A stretch of DNA of 64,000 bases, taken from assembly GCA_036345935.2 (NCBI GenBank), contig JADWOT020001761.1, positions 65,001 to 129,000 on the forward strand. The letters run 5' to 3'. The number at the start of each line of letters is the position of its first letter. Position 1 is the stretch's first letter. Of the stretch, positions 1 through 12,830 are shown in pieces. Position numbers and translations under genes: made by a program. Below the pieces are notes generated by a model that saw only the letters and a list, made by a program, of their open reading frames with translations, was not told the origin of the DNA and ran no database searches. The DNA comes from Taenia hydatigena (lineage: Eukaryota > Platyhelminthes > Cestoda > Cyclophyllidea > Taeniidae).

Positions 1-2397
1 ATCCTTTTCCGAAGCCGATTCACAAATGCAATGTGACAGCTACATTTTCCAAATTGATGCGATGATCGTACCGGTCGAATTTGTCGTGTTGATTGGACGC
101 CGGTATGGCTGCAGTGCCCTACGAAAGGGTAGTTGAGTATTTTTTTCTCCACTATAACGTCAGTAGACGCGATCTGAACAAACCTAGACCAACGTCGTAG
201 AGATTCTGGTGCGACCGCGGCGTTGGCGTGCGGCCCACTCTATCGTCACACAGCGTATCAATCCGCCGCCTTGATTGGCATTGTTTCCTTAAGTCTCAGT
301 CTGTTCCTGCAGATTCGAGGATGTTCCTTGAATGAAGTATTTGGTGACGCGGGTGATAGGTGGATGCAAACATCGGATTTCACCGCGCAAAGTTGGGACG
401 ACTGAACAAAAGAAGCAGCACATCAGCTATGTTCCCTCAATTCTACAAAGAACAGGTATTTCTTTGAGGCTGTGTCACCGTCGAAAGGCGTTTTTACAAT
501 CAGCATTCGCTGATGGAATTTTGCTGAAACTGTTGGAGGACTGTGAAGTAGGGTGCAAATGGTGCCGCGTCGTGACTGCTGCGCTGCGGACTGGTAGGCG
601 AGAGGGCCATGTAAACGATTGTGATGGCTATTGATGCATGGAGAAAGTGACTCGCGGATTGATAGGTACGTATAAATGCACGTTTATTTATATTTGTGAC
701 GTCTCTGTCTATGCATACCATTTGCTTTTTATGCACTTTGATGAGATGTGACGCCTTGGTGCGAGGTGTAGTCCCTTACATCGGCCACAGTCACTGTGTA
801 TTTCATGGGAATCCAACGCTGGTTTAGGGGTAACTGTGTCTCTTCCTTCCCATTTTCTACTTGTTCCACTTGTTTGTTGTCATCATTTGTTTGAGTGCCT
901 TAACCCAGCAGTGGTATGCTTTAATTGTTGGCAGCTCTAACTTTTGTGCTCATTGACATCTGGTCATATCGTTAGCTGCATTTATTTATTTCGCGCATCT
1001 TGTTATAGCTTTTCGCTTGGAATAGTAGATGGCGTACGTTCGCCCATTAATCTTGTTGCACCCTAACCTAATTGTGAAAGGTCGCGCGTTTAGCGGGTTT
1101 GAATAAATATGCATATGCTTTTTAGGAACTTTAATTGGAACAAATTGTTGGTGTTCATTACGTTAAATTCGTAGCCAGCATATTGAGTGTACCGGATGCT
1201 GGTAGGTAGAATACGGCAATTCGCTCCATAACAAATTAGTGTTTTCTGCCACAGTCGGAACAGTAAAATGTTCTGCTTTACTTCTTATTGTTTTATGGAG
1301 TTGAGGAGGACCATCTCGTAATTTAATGCCCATTTTACGCGCGCTCAAACTTTACTGAATTTCAGGCAATTTCGTTGGTCCTTCTACTGATGCTGTTTGT
1401 AAATTGGAAGGGCAGGAAATAGGACACGAGTTTGACTGTTTAGTGTTCCTCGTGTAAGCCACGGAACTGTGAACATTTGTCATTGCCAAAAGAAGCATCC
1501 CAAGGTGCCTGCATCCGAAATACTTATGGATGGAATAGTTATTAGAAGCGTATTGTCAGGTTAATGACTTGGAAGACAACCCAATAATTGCCTCGGTTTG
1601 TTCACTCCTGCTGTAGCAGTGTACTATGTCCGGTGTGGTCTTCGCCACCCTTGTCTTAGTCGTGGTAGTAAGCGGCTTTGGCTTTAGCTGCTTTTCCCTT
1701 GAGGCTGGTAGTTGGCTGATGGGTCGCGGAAACAAGCAAAATTGGAGGTTTGGCGTCTACCTTAAGTTAGCCAGATCGGTATCTTTCACGACCAATAGTT
1801 GGTGGGCGTCCCCCAAGACACAGGCAACTGTGGATCGGCAAGCTTTAGGCTTCGTCTTTTTGGTTACTCACGCTCTTTTCACTTATCTGTTAATGGGATT
1901 ATTTGGTTGGCAGATGTTTGGGTAGATTGACAGGCGAAGGTGAAGCGATCTACTTAATTCGTTGTCCATGGACATATCCGCCAAGTTAGCTTCACCAGCT
2001 TTACTTCAGGGGTGTGAGGTGTGGCGTTAGAACGTTTATACAGTCCTGCCTGATATGAGTGGTCGTGCCGCCTCATGTGCATTAGAACATTTGACTGTCG
2101 GAGGTGCTAAAATTAACCCCTCTCCGACGCCCTCACGACGCACTTTTTCGGGTGCATTGCTTCATCCTGATTGCATTGTTACCGCTAAGAATGCTTAGGA
2201 TGGAAGTTGCTCACAGTGGAAAGGAATGGGATGCTTTGCCGTGCCGTGTCAGCTGTCTTGTTTACTTACGGTGCTTGTTCCATTGTTTTAAGAACACGCG
2301 CACATATGGCAGGTCTATTGTACATACAGTTGATCGACTGAGTGCTGTCATGCCTGTCCGATGCACTGGAGCTGTGGGTGTACTGGGTAGTTTTTTT

Positions 2398-2425
2398 GGG
2401 GGGGAAGGGAAGGGGGAAGAAGGGT
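2398..2425 (+). other. G-rich tract, possible G-quadruplex
   Basis: Four guanine tracts of 7, 3, 5 and 3 bases are separated by 2-5 adenine-rich bases, which meets the usual G4 pattern. The matching position in R1 copy C (about 59130-59155) is also G-rich, with tracts of 4, 5 and 3. Confidence 0.4.
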
Positions 2426-2589
2426 GTCACCGGCATTGACATGCCCAAGTTATAGGGGCAAGTGGTGCACACGGGCCTTCAACCCTGTATTCCAGAACTT
2501 GACGATAATGCGACGCAGACATGGACAAAGGTCCGGTGTGGTCTAGTTTGCACCCTAGTTTTGCGACATTCGTTGGCTTTGTGCCTGTC

Positions 2590-2840
2590 GCACGAGCGCT
2601 TTTTTTTGCGGTACGCCGCCTTTCCTGTGGTATATGTATGGCAGTGATGAGAACCTGGATGGGACAGTCGTCGCAAGTTGCGTCTTGTCCCCACCTTTCC
2701 TTCTGATCATGGTATCCTTTTCTTCCATCACACCTGTCATGTGTGTTCTTTTGAGACGATTACTTTGCGAATTCTTTTATTATTTATTTGCGTCGCTGTT
2801 CCTTTTTATTCACTTGTTCGGTCATTTGGTAGAGACGTAA
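2590..2840 (+). pseudogene. R1 conserved hydrophobic reading frame, copy A
   Basis: The frame is open across this stretch and conserved in R1 copies B and C. It has a shared core containing PPF, WY, GSD and VLSPPF, followed by a hydrophobic stretch that could span a membrane. Copy A has no ATG at the position where copy C starts (ACG instead). The product is not recognised. The conserved frame suggests a former exon, but no constraint test was possible. The same frame in copy B runs into a homeodomain. Confidence 0.35.
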
Positions 2841-4907
2841 AGGTAGGGTCTAGGTGAGGCGGTAAAGCTAGTGTCGGCTGTCCAATGACATTTTACGCCA
2901 TCCCGTTTACCGCAATCTCTTCATCTGCCGATCCACCCACATACCCACCTATCTGTTAATTTTTTCGACTATCCATCTGTTCGCTCGGCCCTTTCTCGAC
3001 CTGCGAAACATGTGGCGGTCAAGTTGGGCTGCATGCGGTAGGCATATGAGACTGACGGAGACGGACCTGTCCATAGTGTTCATAGAAAGAATTAAAGTAG
3101 TGGAAATGAAAAGCCAAGATGTTAGAATGCACCTTGGTCAAGCGAATGTAAAGCTACTGGGGGAGGTGAAAACATCAATTTTACGTTGGTAAATTACTCA
3201 ATTAGCCGAATAAAAGGGAGGTGGGCAGGTGCCAAGTACTGTGGCTGCAAGAATGTAGATGCTGCCGAAGATGAGATGCATTAATGCTGAAATGTTAGCT
3301 AGGCCGCACTAGGCACCCATGGGCGTCGAAGCGAAGTAAGCTGTGTCAGTGCAGAGCTGTGCCAATGGCTTTTCGTGTGCCCCTGAATCCATTTTCCTGC
3401 AAAGCGGGGGGGAATGGCTACTCCAACGAGTAAGTATATTATCTGCTGCACAAGACTTGGTCTTCAAGTAGGGGATTGCGCAAGACGGTGTTGGCTGGTT
3501 GTATTCAAAATTATCAAACACATGCAATGGAGTTGCGTGCCTCAACGCCGATGCAGACTAATCCGCATGGACACGGGATCCATAACCGGGTATCAGTATT
3601 GCCAATCTACATCTCTCTTAAGGGTCGCATTATTATTAACCGGTCAGTGTCTATCCACAGGATTGCAGGACTCATTCAGGGATCATTGCGTCGAATTGTG
3701 CCCATCACAATAGGCATGAGACATCGTCAAGTGCTTGACGCGTAGCGTTTTTATAATTGACCTTGCGTCATTGCTTCTTTCCACTGTGCCATCATTCTTG
3801 ATTTTCGTTGGTAGGCATGAAGTTACTCCTTTCTTTTAGCATGGGAATCTCTCTTATTACCGTTAGACTGATTAACAATTCAAATGTGCTGTTTTCTGTA
3901 TTTTTTATACATTTCCTATTTACCCACGCTTAGCGCTTTGCACGATTTTTGTTAAGTAGTGTCTTCTTCAGGTAATTTTTGGGACGACGATTGAAATCCA
4001 TGAATTCGTTATTCCTGTTATTCGGTTGGCACCATCTTTTTGCTAATTCCATTCATTCCCGCAATTTCCTCGTAAAACCTAATGCTATTGAAAAGTAGTT
4101 AAAAGGCGATTGTTTAGCGAGGCGAAGACTCTTTTGCCTTTTGTTCACTTGCTAAGAGTAGACAACAATCTGTTTACAGACTCGTGGTAGAACGTTAGGG
4201 TGTTTGTGTCTCAAATTCAACTATTGTGTGCAAAGCTAAGTAGGCTGATTTCATTTATGAAATCGCAAGTCTTGCAATGATTCTGCCAGACCGCCTTCTT
4301 GCGTTGTTTCATTTGATCACTGCAAATTTTTTTTTCGTTCGTCTGAAACTTTACCCCTTTGAGAATATACAGGAAAAACCAGGCATTTAATTTCTGCCGT
4401 TTGGTTTAGGCAGGCACTTTTAGCGTAGTTTCCTTTTTCCCGTCTCCGAGCTTGCAATTAACCCCTTAGTAGGTTCAAATTTTCTTTTTTATTTCTTTTT
4501 TTGCTTTTAACCTCCGAAATCAAGTATTTTTTTCGGCTACTCAGACTTACTTTCCGTTGTGAATTCGTTTTTTTCTGTCCTGCCTTCGCCTCGAGTCCAT
4601 AATTGCTTGCTATTCTTAAAGGGGGGACTTTTCGAGTAGATCTCATTTGTCTTACTTGTAATAGATATTCCTTGTCCTATTCCCTGGGCGACTCTTCGAT
4701 GTGTACTGTTTTTTTCTCATAGTGATCCCTGAGATTTTCACTCCCATTTTCAACTTCGTCTTAGGTCATAGACAGATTTAGCATGTGTAGTATTTTTACA
4801 ACCTACGAATCCAGCATGTGTCCTCGTGTGGTAAGACGAGTGCTTATGGCCCACATTTCATTGACGCAAACTATTTGGAAATGTTTCATCCTAATTGCAA
4901 TCCAGCT

Positions 4908-4923
4908 GACGACGACGACGACG
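4908..4923. repeat. (GAC)n microsatellite
   Basis: There are about five tandem GAC units inside R1 copy A. The matching part of copy C (near 61685) has only GACGACGAC, so the array has changed length between copies. Confidence 0.8.
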
Positions 4924-5937
4924 AGGACTAGACCACAGCACGTGTGTAGCGTGGTGTGCAGAAGGGACAGTTTCATGGCTATCGTATCACTTCTGCTTTT
5001 TACATATTCTGATTGTGATGTCCTTTTGGGTGGATACAAGATAAAAGAGGGTGCTTTAATGGGAGGCGCACCTGAATGCATTGAGTAGTTGTGTCAAGCA
5101 GACACTGGAATTGTAAAGTTTACTCTGCAAATAAAGGGTCTCAGGAATTACCACTGTGCGGGTGAGCTGAAAACCAACATTTTTGGGTTATCCACTGACC
5201 GATAGACATCCACACCTTTCAAGTGCCTAATTGCTGGCTAGGTTGACGCCTCCCGCTGGTACGGGTATCCAAGATTGTAGATGCCTCCTTTCACAAGAAA
5301 CTTTGCCTATCACTGGGCTCCGTTGTACACAGGCACTGGCACTGGACTGTGCCATTCTTGATAAATGATGTCTGTTCCTTGTATAGCGTGACCTATCTCT
5401 ACCTGCTTCGCGTGACACCTCTGCATTATGAATGCTCATGGGGGCGTGAAACCAGCGCCCCTGTTTAGACCTTATTTCCTCCTTAGTTATAGAGGCTTTC
5501 CCAAATCCATGCTTGCTGTTTCCAATTCGCAGGTTCAAATGTCGATGGTATGTGGATTGAATGGTGACGAGAGGTTCGTTGCCCAAAACGGATCATAAGT
5601 GCAATTTGTCGGTGTGGAAACACCGCTATCATCGTGAAGTCTACGAAAACCACGCGTCAAGAGGGAAATGGGACACTGGAATGATCACCTCTGTCTTCTG
5701 GTAGCCCTTTGATGTTGAACAGCACAAACTCTCTGGATCTTGATTCCTCACTGTTCCTGATACCTACATCACCCTATCTAAGCTGTGATGGTGTCTCCAC
5801 AGTGTTGTGTGTTCCTGTTCATTTTTATAACTAGCAATTTTAAAAATGTTACCCATTTGTATGTGTTTCTTCGCAAACAAGGGAACATGGGTGTTGAGTG
5901 ATTTTGTGCAGGTGATGATAAATTTGCTTTTTGATCG

Positions 5938-6369
5938 ACGTGGCTGAGGTGTGTGAGGTGAGGTGGTCCACTGTGATATGCCAGAAGAATGTCCAGATTG
6001 TGATGAGAGTGCGGCAGTTACATTTTGCTACGACTGAGTGATTAAATAAAAGTGACTGTTCAGCGCACCACTTTTGTGTTGGTTGGTGAGTGAGTACACA
6101 AAATATGCGTGATAGTTTAGGCTAGGTATTGGCAAGTCTAAGTTGATTTGAATAATAAATTGTAATTACTAAGACAGATTGAGATGACATGTTATCAAAC
6201 GACCAACGTGGTGACTTCAATTAGAACTGTTTTTATATAATTACGGGCATTTTGGACCAACGGGCCGCCCAAAACTTCGCCTGCACCCACTTCCGTATGT
6301 CAAAGCAATTCGACGTAAGGGATCGCCACAGTTTTATTGATGCTGTGAGTGCAATGAGTAAATTTTATT
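5938..6369. other. Unassigned spacer between R1 and R2
   Basis: No long reading frame, splice-flanked exon or repeat match was seen here. The sequence is AT-rich single-copy DNA as far as this window shows. Confidence 0.5.
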
Positions 6370-9300
6370 AAATTTAGACACACGAGTATGATTAGTGATG
6401 GATTTTATTCCACTAGTGTCTATGAAACTTAATCATTTGGTTCTGCATGTCAAATGTAATACATCATCTACCGTTTAAGACCGGAAATAAATGCACTTGA
6501 GGTTCATAATTTCTAGAACATAATTTAACTGCAGATTGTGTATTTTGTTGGGCATCACAAGTCTTTAAGCTAATCAAATCGCTCATCATTGTGAGATCAT
6601 CAGCGGTGACTGCTTTCCACCTCTTTGGTAAATTGGGTCCTTTGATGCACTAAAATGTCATGGTTTTGGCAGGAGAGGCATGAATTTCACTGGAACATGT
6701 CGCGTCTGACTGGAGCATAATTTGCTAATCATGAGTCCTCTACCTACCACTTCAGGGTTAGAATTCTGCCTTTGGCGTCATTTCACATGTAACTCAGGTA
6801 AGAATAAATTTCATTTTATGATTCCTCACCATGCTTGTCGTGCATAAGCTAACAACAGCTATTTACTAGACAGTTGCTTTGCTTTTTATCCAAGACATTA
6901 GTCGTTAATACGCAGTAAAATCGCTTTATACAAATATCTGTGGCACGCATATCTCTCAACTACGTTAAAATCTTAGTCAAGTCAAGTTATTTAATAGCTT
7001 TAGGGTTGTGGCTAGAAGCCCTCAAACAAGGCGAGGAAAGGATTTATTGACGAATGAGCTGCTCACCGCGTTCCACCGCCATTGGAGAGGTCAGAGTGGC
7101 ATTGGACTTGAACTGGTAGCCTAGATCAATGTAAGCATAAGGCATAACATGAATGAAAAAGTGCCAAATCAGCCCGAGTACTCTCTGCTCTAGGTATTCC
7201 TCACATTGGCCTTAAAGCTAAAACGTAGGTGTCATGCGGCTCTACCAAGAGTGTGCATTAACAAACAGCCAGGGCGAATGGGTATTACACTTCCGCATGA
7301 TTGGTTCATCCCAATCTAACATTAATTAGGATTGGGCCCCAAATGTTGGGTTGCTTGCGATTCAGCGAAGTGCAGTTCGAGTGTAAGACATTTAATGCTT
7401 AGAAATGAACACAATTTAATGCGAATGATTTTAATACGTAAACTAGGCTAGCTTAAGTACATAGCTGAGATCCACTTCCTTGGTTTTCCACCTACAGTTA
7501 TTTAATCTTGTACTCAGCTGTTTCTTTCGTCGCTGGTAGCTGCGATGTTCCTCAAGTTGGGCAGCAAAAATTTGGACCTGGATGACAGTTAAGTGGACTA
7601 TTTTGGCGAAGGAAGCCAAACTAACGCAAGCATATAGAGCTCCGTTATATTCTGTTTGCTTAGATCCAGAATCGATCAGAATTGTAATTTAGCAGCTTAA
7701 ATCATTTAGTAGTTACTTGCGGCAGTTCTTTTATCTATGTGTAAAAAGTAGCGTTTGGCCGATGATGAGAGCGCCTAGTTTGACACAGATAATTGATAAT
7801 GTACATTTGGTCAATCGGGTACCTCTGCGACCAGAAATGTCCCAAATTGAAAGTTATGAGCCCATTTTATTCTGTAAATGCTTCCAACAAGTGTATATAG
7901 CAAAACTCTTTTCTCTCTTTTGATCCAGAACCGGTCAGAACTGCAACTTAGCATTCTAGTTCCTTCTCTGGTTGTTTGCTGTAGTTCTTGTTTTCAAATC
8001 AATTAATTTTGGGGCGTCTGACATGCTGGGATTCCGTTTTGGCAAAGAAAGTTACGGCAGTTCTCGTTTTAAAATCGGACAACGAAGGTGTCGATCGGGA
8101 CAAGCTAGGACACGCAGCTCCAGAGACGCGTTCTCTTTTACCTCTTTTGATCGAGATTTTCTGACAATCAAGATTTGACAGCTTACTTCTTTTGGAAACC
8201 TATGCAACATTTCTTGTTATAAAATCTCTCAATGTAGGTGTATCTAAAATGCAAATTGTCTATATTGACGAGAAGAGTTGAGAGAATACAGAAACAAAGA
8301 AAAATGTGAAAATAAGGAGAGATTTGTGCACTCATGGCAAAGATAATGTAGGTTGGATTTGAGCAAATGGGATAAAGAAAGTAAAGCCGATTAGAGTAAA
8401 TCAAGCAGTACAGTCTTAAGAATAGATTGTCTGAGAGAGCAGGAAGATATTTTTTGCTTCTTAAACACTTGTCTTCCTTTCTCCTCAATAGTATTATGCA
8501 GGTGATTCGCTCTTTCCATACATGCTCCTGCTTCCCCTTCCTTCTTACCTGCGATCCACCCGTATGCTACTCTCATTCCTCACTTTGCTTGCGCACGTCG
8601 TTTCAGTATTATCACATCTGGTATCCAGTGTAAATCACATAGAAAAAAGACTATGATTAGCCTCTTCTAGTGTGTCATTCGAAAAAGTTAAATGCTTTTC
8701 GCTAAGCCAGTTCCTTCAAATTTTACTCACTCAGATAGCTAGATGAGTGGAAGAATGAATCAGTGTAGAAAAGGATGGGATAAAGTAAGGAAGAAATGAA
8801 GAACACTGCACCGTAGACCCATACGTAAGACTTCTTATCTCAATGCCTCAATTTTTACCATTCCTTTGTCTCTTTCTGCTTAAAATCCTTATTACTTTGC
8901 TCCTACTGATGGCTAATGGACCGCCATTACCTTTCGCATTAGAAAAGCCTTTTTTAACCCAATAGCAATCTTTTGGAGTGATTTGTCGGTCCCTTAGACC
9001 AAAATTCAACCGTGCACTATGCTTGATGTGCTGCACTTACTTTTCACGTCTCAAATTCCAAATAATCAGCAGCATTAAGAAAACTGCTGGTGCACAACAA
9101 CTTGCTTAATATTCGTGTCCCACTGCGGAAGAACTTTAGCGAGGTACGCACGTCTAGGCTTGACTAATTTGGACTGAGTCAGAATAGGCAAGATTAGCGA
9201 CCTAGGCTGGATTATGACGAGCTCGGGTAAGGCGCCTTATACGTTGCTATTTAAAATGACCCGCCTAATCAACTCGACACAACTCATTTCATTGAGAGTT

Positions 9301-10450
9301 TAGATGTTCACTATGAATCGCGCAGACATCAGAGATCAAGGCACGCTGACTAGAAGTAGACCTGATGACGTCTGGGAATGAATGGAGAGGAGCTCTTGCC
9401 TGCGCCTCCTCTCTCATGTGACACTCCAACGCATCTTCAGTGAGTGTCTCCTTTTTCGCATACTGCGCTCTATGCACTTACAGGTATTACGTGTTACCTA
9501 ATGCCATACCGTCTGCGCTCCTCGCATAAAATACATACGAAAAAAAGGAGCGAACAATTCCTACAATTCAGCTTCTTACCTTATTTTTCCACTATAGTAT
9601 TACTAGAACATCTCGCTCCTCTGCCTCCTTTGAGCTTCTCTCACCTACCTTTCCCAACTCACCACCTGCCGGTGCCCTCTTTGTAGATTCCCTTTCATCT
9701 CTCCACTAGTCCCAATCTTGATTGCGATATGAGTAAACAATGCACGGATTCATGGCTAGATCAGAATAGTACGAGTTAGACTAGACCTGAATCAATCACG
9801 CTCTGCACGAGACAAAATCGTGCTTTAATAAAGTTTAGCAATGATTACCATCAAATCTCCATTTCTATCTTTCTGTCGCTTTGGTTTTCACTACACTACT
9901 TCGCCTCAATTCCATCTCCTACTTCTACTCCTTCACTTAGCCTTTGAGGAGCAAAGGTGGACGCGTTACTCCTACTTCTTACTTTGTAATTTGTCAGCTG
10001 CTCGATTTCCTACTTGCTCATCTCACCATCCACTCCTTGTATTCTTTTTGTAAAGAAATTCTTTGCATGGTTTTTCACTCTAGACCACCCTCTCCATTTT
10101 CACCATATACCTACGCCTTTGTATGTTTGCCTAAGTTCGTGCATGTTGCATTGTTTACCTTTGTTTCCGTCGTTTGAGTAGTCGCCTGCATTGATAACTC
10201 ACAAAAACAGCTAGATCGAATCGACACTTTCGTCCTAGGCGCGATAAAATCTCTTTTGGTCGTCCGTTCGATGGCTAGTTCTTTGGCCATTCTATCTCAA
10301 CTCTACACTTCGCTAGCACTCTATTAGCCATCCGCCAATTGACTTTACTTCATCTAATTGCTTTTTCCTTCCTGTAACTCGACACTCTCACTTATTTCAG
10401 ATTAAAGTGGACTCGGCACATGTAATTGGCAGTAAATAATGCACCATGTG
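6370..10450 (+). repeat. R2 copy P (inverted relative to 42660-45835)
   Basis: This aligns with the reverse complement of 45835-42800 in collinear order. Anchors include the AAATAAATGCA block near 6487, GGCATGAATTTCACTGGAA near 6676, the block around 7010-7060, the block near 9000-9290, and GAGAACATCT-type sequence near 9605. Copy P carries about 400 bp at 8180-8590 that copy Q lacks. Part of that extra segment reappears inverted after 11170. No intact gene is visible. The region 9450-10350 is pyrimidine-rich and opens several spurious short frames. Confidence 0.8.
8850..9480 (+). repeat. Left arm of a nested inverted repeat inside R2
   Basis: The reverse complement of this arm matches 10470-11010. 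The clearest anchor is GAAGATGCGTTGGAGTG, on the + strand near 10526 and on the minus strand near 9430. The arms are about 0.55-0.63 kb and are separated by about 1 kb of R2 sequence. Confidence 0.75.
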
Positions 10451-10469
10451 AAAACAATTTGTCTCCTGC

Positions 10470-11350
10470 AGGGCGCAATGCGTGTGAGTGCATAGAGTGC
10501 AGTAGGAGACAAAGGGGACAATCTCCGAAGATGCGTTGGAGTGAGACATGAGAAAGGAGGCGTAGACAAGAGAGAGTGCTTGCCTTTCCATGTGTGCTTT
10601 GATCCCTAGTATCTGCGAGAAGGAGAAGACCTAAACTTGCATGACGTGCAGTTGTATCGAGTTGATTAGGCAGGCCAAATTAAAATATTAAGATGGACTT
10701 AAATTTAATACATAAGACGCCTGTGGGGACGGGGTATGCTCGGTAGATGAGGGCTTAACGACCCGCTTCTAGCTATTGCTATTGAGCTAACGAAGGGACA
10801 TTTCTGATGCGTATTCCTAACTCTATGCCTGGAATAATTGTTGTTTTGCATTCGGAACGGCAGGAGTTAGGTAACATAAATTTTTAGCTGAATGAGACGG
10901 AATGGTTGAGGTTGATGCGAAGAGATGAGAAGTCGCTAAAATGGAAGGAGTAAGAGTGGAGATGGACAGAAGAGGATTGGAATTAAACGTTGTAGGATGA
11001 CTCCCCACATTGCTCTGGTGTAGCCTTCTTTACTGCTTTCTATATTTCTACCATCTATTCCTGAAATGATTCAATTGCTTACTCATCTGAACGCGTATCT
11101 AGGCAAAATTTGAAGATTTCGTCCCAATAACACGTGAAGTGCCTAGTCATAGCTCCCTTTCCATGTGATTATGCTGGATATCAAATGTGAAAATATTGAA
11201 ATGACGCATGCAAGTGAATTCCAGGAGTAGAAAGTAGCACAGGTAGAGGAAGGGGTGTTAGCACCGAAATTCCACCCCTAATTTCTATGATAGCTATCTG
11301 TTTTCGCCCTTTCAACGTCTCTAAAATTAAGGATTGAATGGCGTGGAGTG
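10470..11350 (-). repeat. R2 copy T (inverted fragment)
   Basis: This fragment is oriented opposite to copy P and the same way as 43950-44820. Its right part (about 11165-11260) matches the reverse complement of the copy P insertion at 8560-8640. Together with P it forms a head-to-head palindromic arrangement. Confidence 0.7.
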
Positions 11351-11940
11351 ATGAGGAGATGGAGAGGGTTGCAAAGGAAGTAAATGATACAAATACGGCT
11401 TGGGGCAAGAATGAAACGAGGCAGGAGAGAAGCACTGACGAATAACTGAATGGCACGAACGGCAAGGCGGTAAAGCAAGATGAATAAATGCAGGCGCGCA
11501 ACACGTAGAACAGCATGTCTGACAGTTTGTCATGTGATGAACCAATTTAAACCTGACACGTGTAAATCGATTGCAACACGTGCCATGTGGTGTCGCTCAG
11601 TGCCGTCAAGGTGTGGACTTAGGACAGAACTACTAGGAGGTGGTTTTGAGGGAGCTGGCGCCACTCGCTTCTGTGCTTTCATGACTTGATTAAGTTGTGT
11701 GCATCTTAATGCATGCAAAGGAGGAGGAAGAGAATGAGGAGAACCACCGATGCTAATGTGTTTTGACTTAAATGTGCTGCCTCGTTGTGACTGCTTGTTT
11801 TCGGCTTTTCTTGAGAGGATGCCTGTTGTGCAGTGGCAACTCATTCCTTGCGATTACTATGGCTCGAGCGAAGGTACGTTTCTGCCGATCACTCTAATTT
11901 TTATACCAAGATCCATTGTTGCCTTGCATTAGGGAGTGCG
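11170..11940 (+). repeat. Direct repeat R3, unit 1
   Basis: It resembles 12240-12830 in collinear order. Anchors are the GATATCA start, AAGCAAGATGAAT at about 11474 and 12528, and the block around 11715-11780 against 12680-12750. Divergence is high. The left part overlaps R2-derived sequence, so R3 is probably an R2-related duplication. Confidence 0.5.
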
Positions 11941-12239
11941 ATGGTGGCGAGCAAACATCACCGACCTGGGCGAAGCAATGAAAGAATGATTGGGTACGAG
12001 GCGAAAGCGAGAGGTTTACGGAGGGTAAGTAGAGAAAAGGATGGGAAAGGTCAACGTGGGGACGTCTCTGCACAGTGCTGGGGCACTGAATTTCTTTTTT
12101 TCTTCCAGCATGTTCTTAAATTTCTCCATTGGCCAACTTTCCTAGCCATGTATTCAAGTGGAGCATACAGAAATCAATTTTGTGGAAGGAATATGAATTC
12201 CTATCAAACGCTACCCATATTTCTACCCTGATTAGTGAA

Positions 12240-12830
12240 ACACAAGGATATCAGTTGTGACGAAAATTAGGATAGGGAGAAGGAAGGGAAGATAAAGCAG
12301 AGGAGGAGGGGAAGCTGGTGGCATAACTTATCCATAATTTCTAAACTTTTAATCTCTTCTGGTCTTTTGACGTTAAAACGGTGAAGCGTAGGATTGGGGA
12401 CGTCAGAGAGATTGAGAGGGAAGCAGTGGCGATGGAGGCTGAGAAGCAGACCAAAGGTGAGTAGCTGACAAAGGAGTACTGAAGCATTGTTGAAGAATTG
12501 AGCGGTTGAAACGACGATAACTTGGGAAGCAAGATGAATGTTAGAAGGCGAAGGAACGCCGTGTGATTTATTGTTTTTCTTTTCACTTGATTGGTGGTTC
12601 GTGGTGTCTGATGGTTTCATAGAAGCAAATGTCATTTGCCTCTGTGCTTCTTCACTTCAGCTGACACTCGTGCATCATTGCGCGTGTAACGGAGGCGGAA
12701 GACAATGCAAAGGACTATTGATACTTGTGTGCTTTAAAGTGCTCCGCATTACCTAGATTGCCAAGCCTTGATTTCTTTTCCACCATGGCGATTAGATAAG
12801 AGTGCGATGGAGAAGCAACTTGAAAAGTAA
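12240..12830 (+). repeat. Direct repeat R3, unit 2
   Basis: This is the partner of 11170-11940. The spacing between matching anchors is about 970-1055 bp, so indels have accumulated. Several overlapping short frames occur on both strands here, and none has splice sites or a composition that would support a gene. Confidence 0.5.

Larger units (their letters stand above)
1..5937 (+). repeat. R1 copy A (long dispersed duplication, left end cut by window)
   Basis: This segment aligns along its length with 56645-62885 on the + strand. Its first 2.8 kb also align with 24170-21222 read on the minus strand. Shared anchors are the opening block ending in ATTCACAAATGCAATGTGAC, the run around 2640-2700, the block GCAGGACTCATTCAGGGATC near 3664, and the end GATGATAAATTTGC near 5920. 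By eye the copies are about 80% identical. The window opens just after the position of a 150-nt exon that the other two copies still carry. A short block near 14-55 encodes a peptide containing KCNVTATF in all three copies. No intact gene is visible here. Homology to copy C stops at about 5937. Confidence 0.85.

Noticed and set aside
9440..10350. Several short frames in pyrimidine-rich DNA
   Set aside because: They are not kept in R2 copy Q, and low-complexity C/T composition accounts for them.
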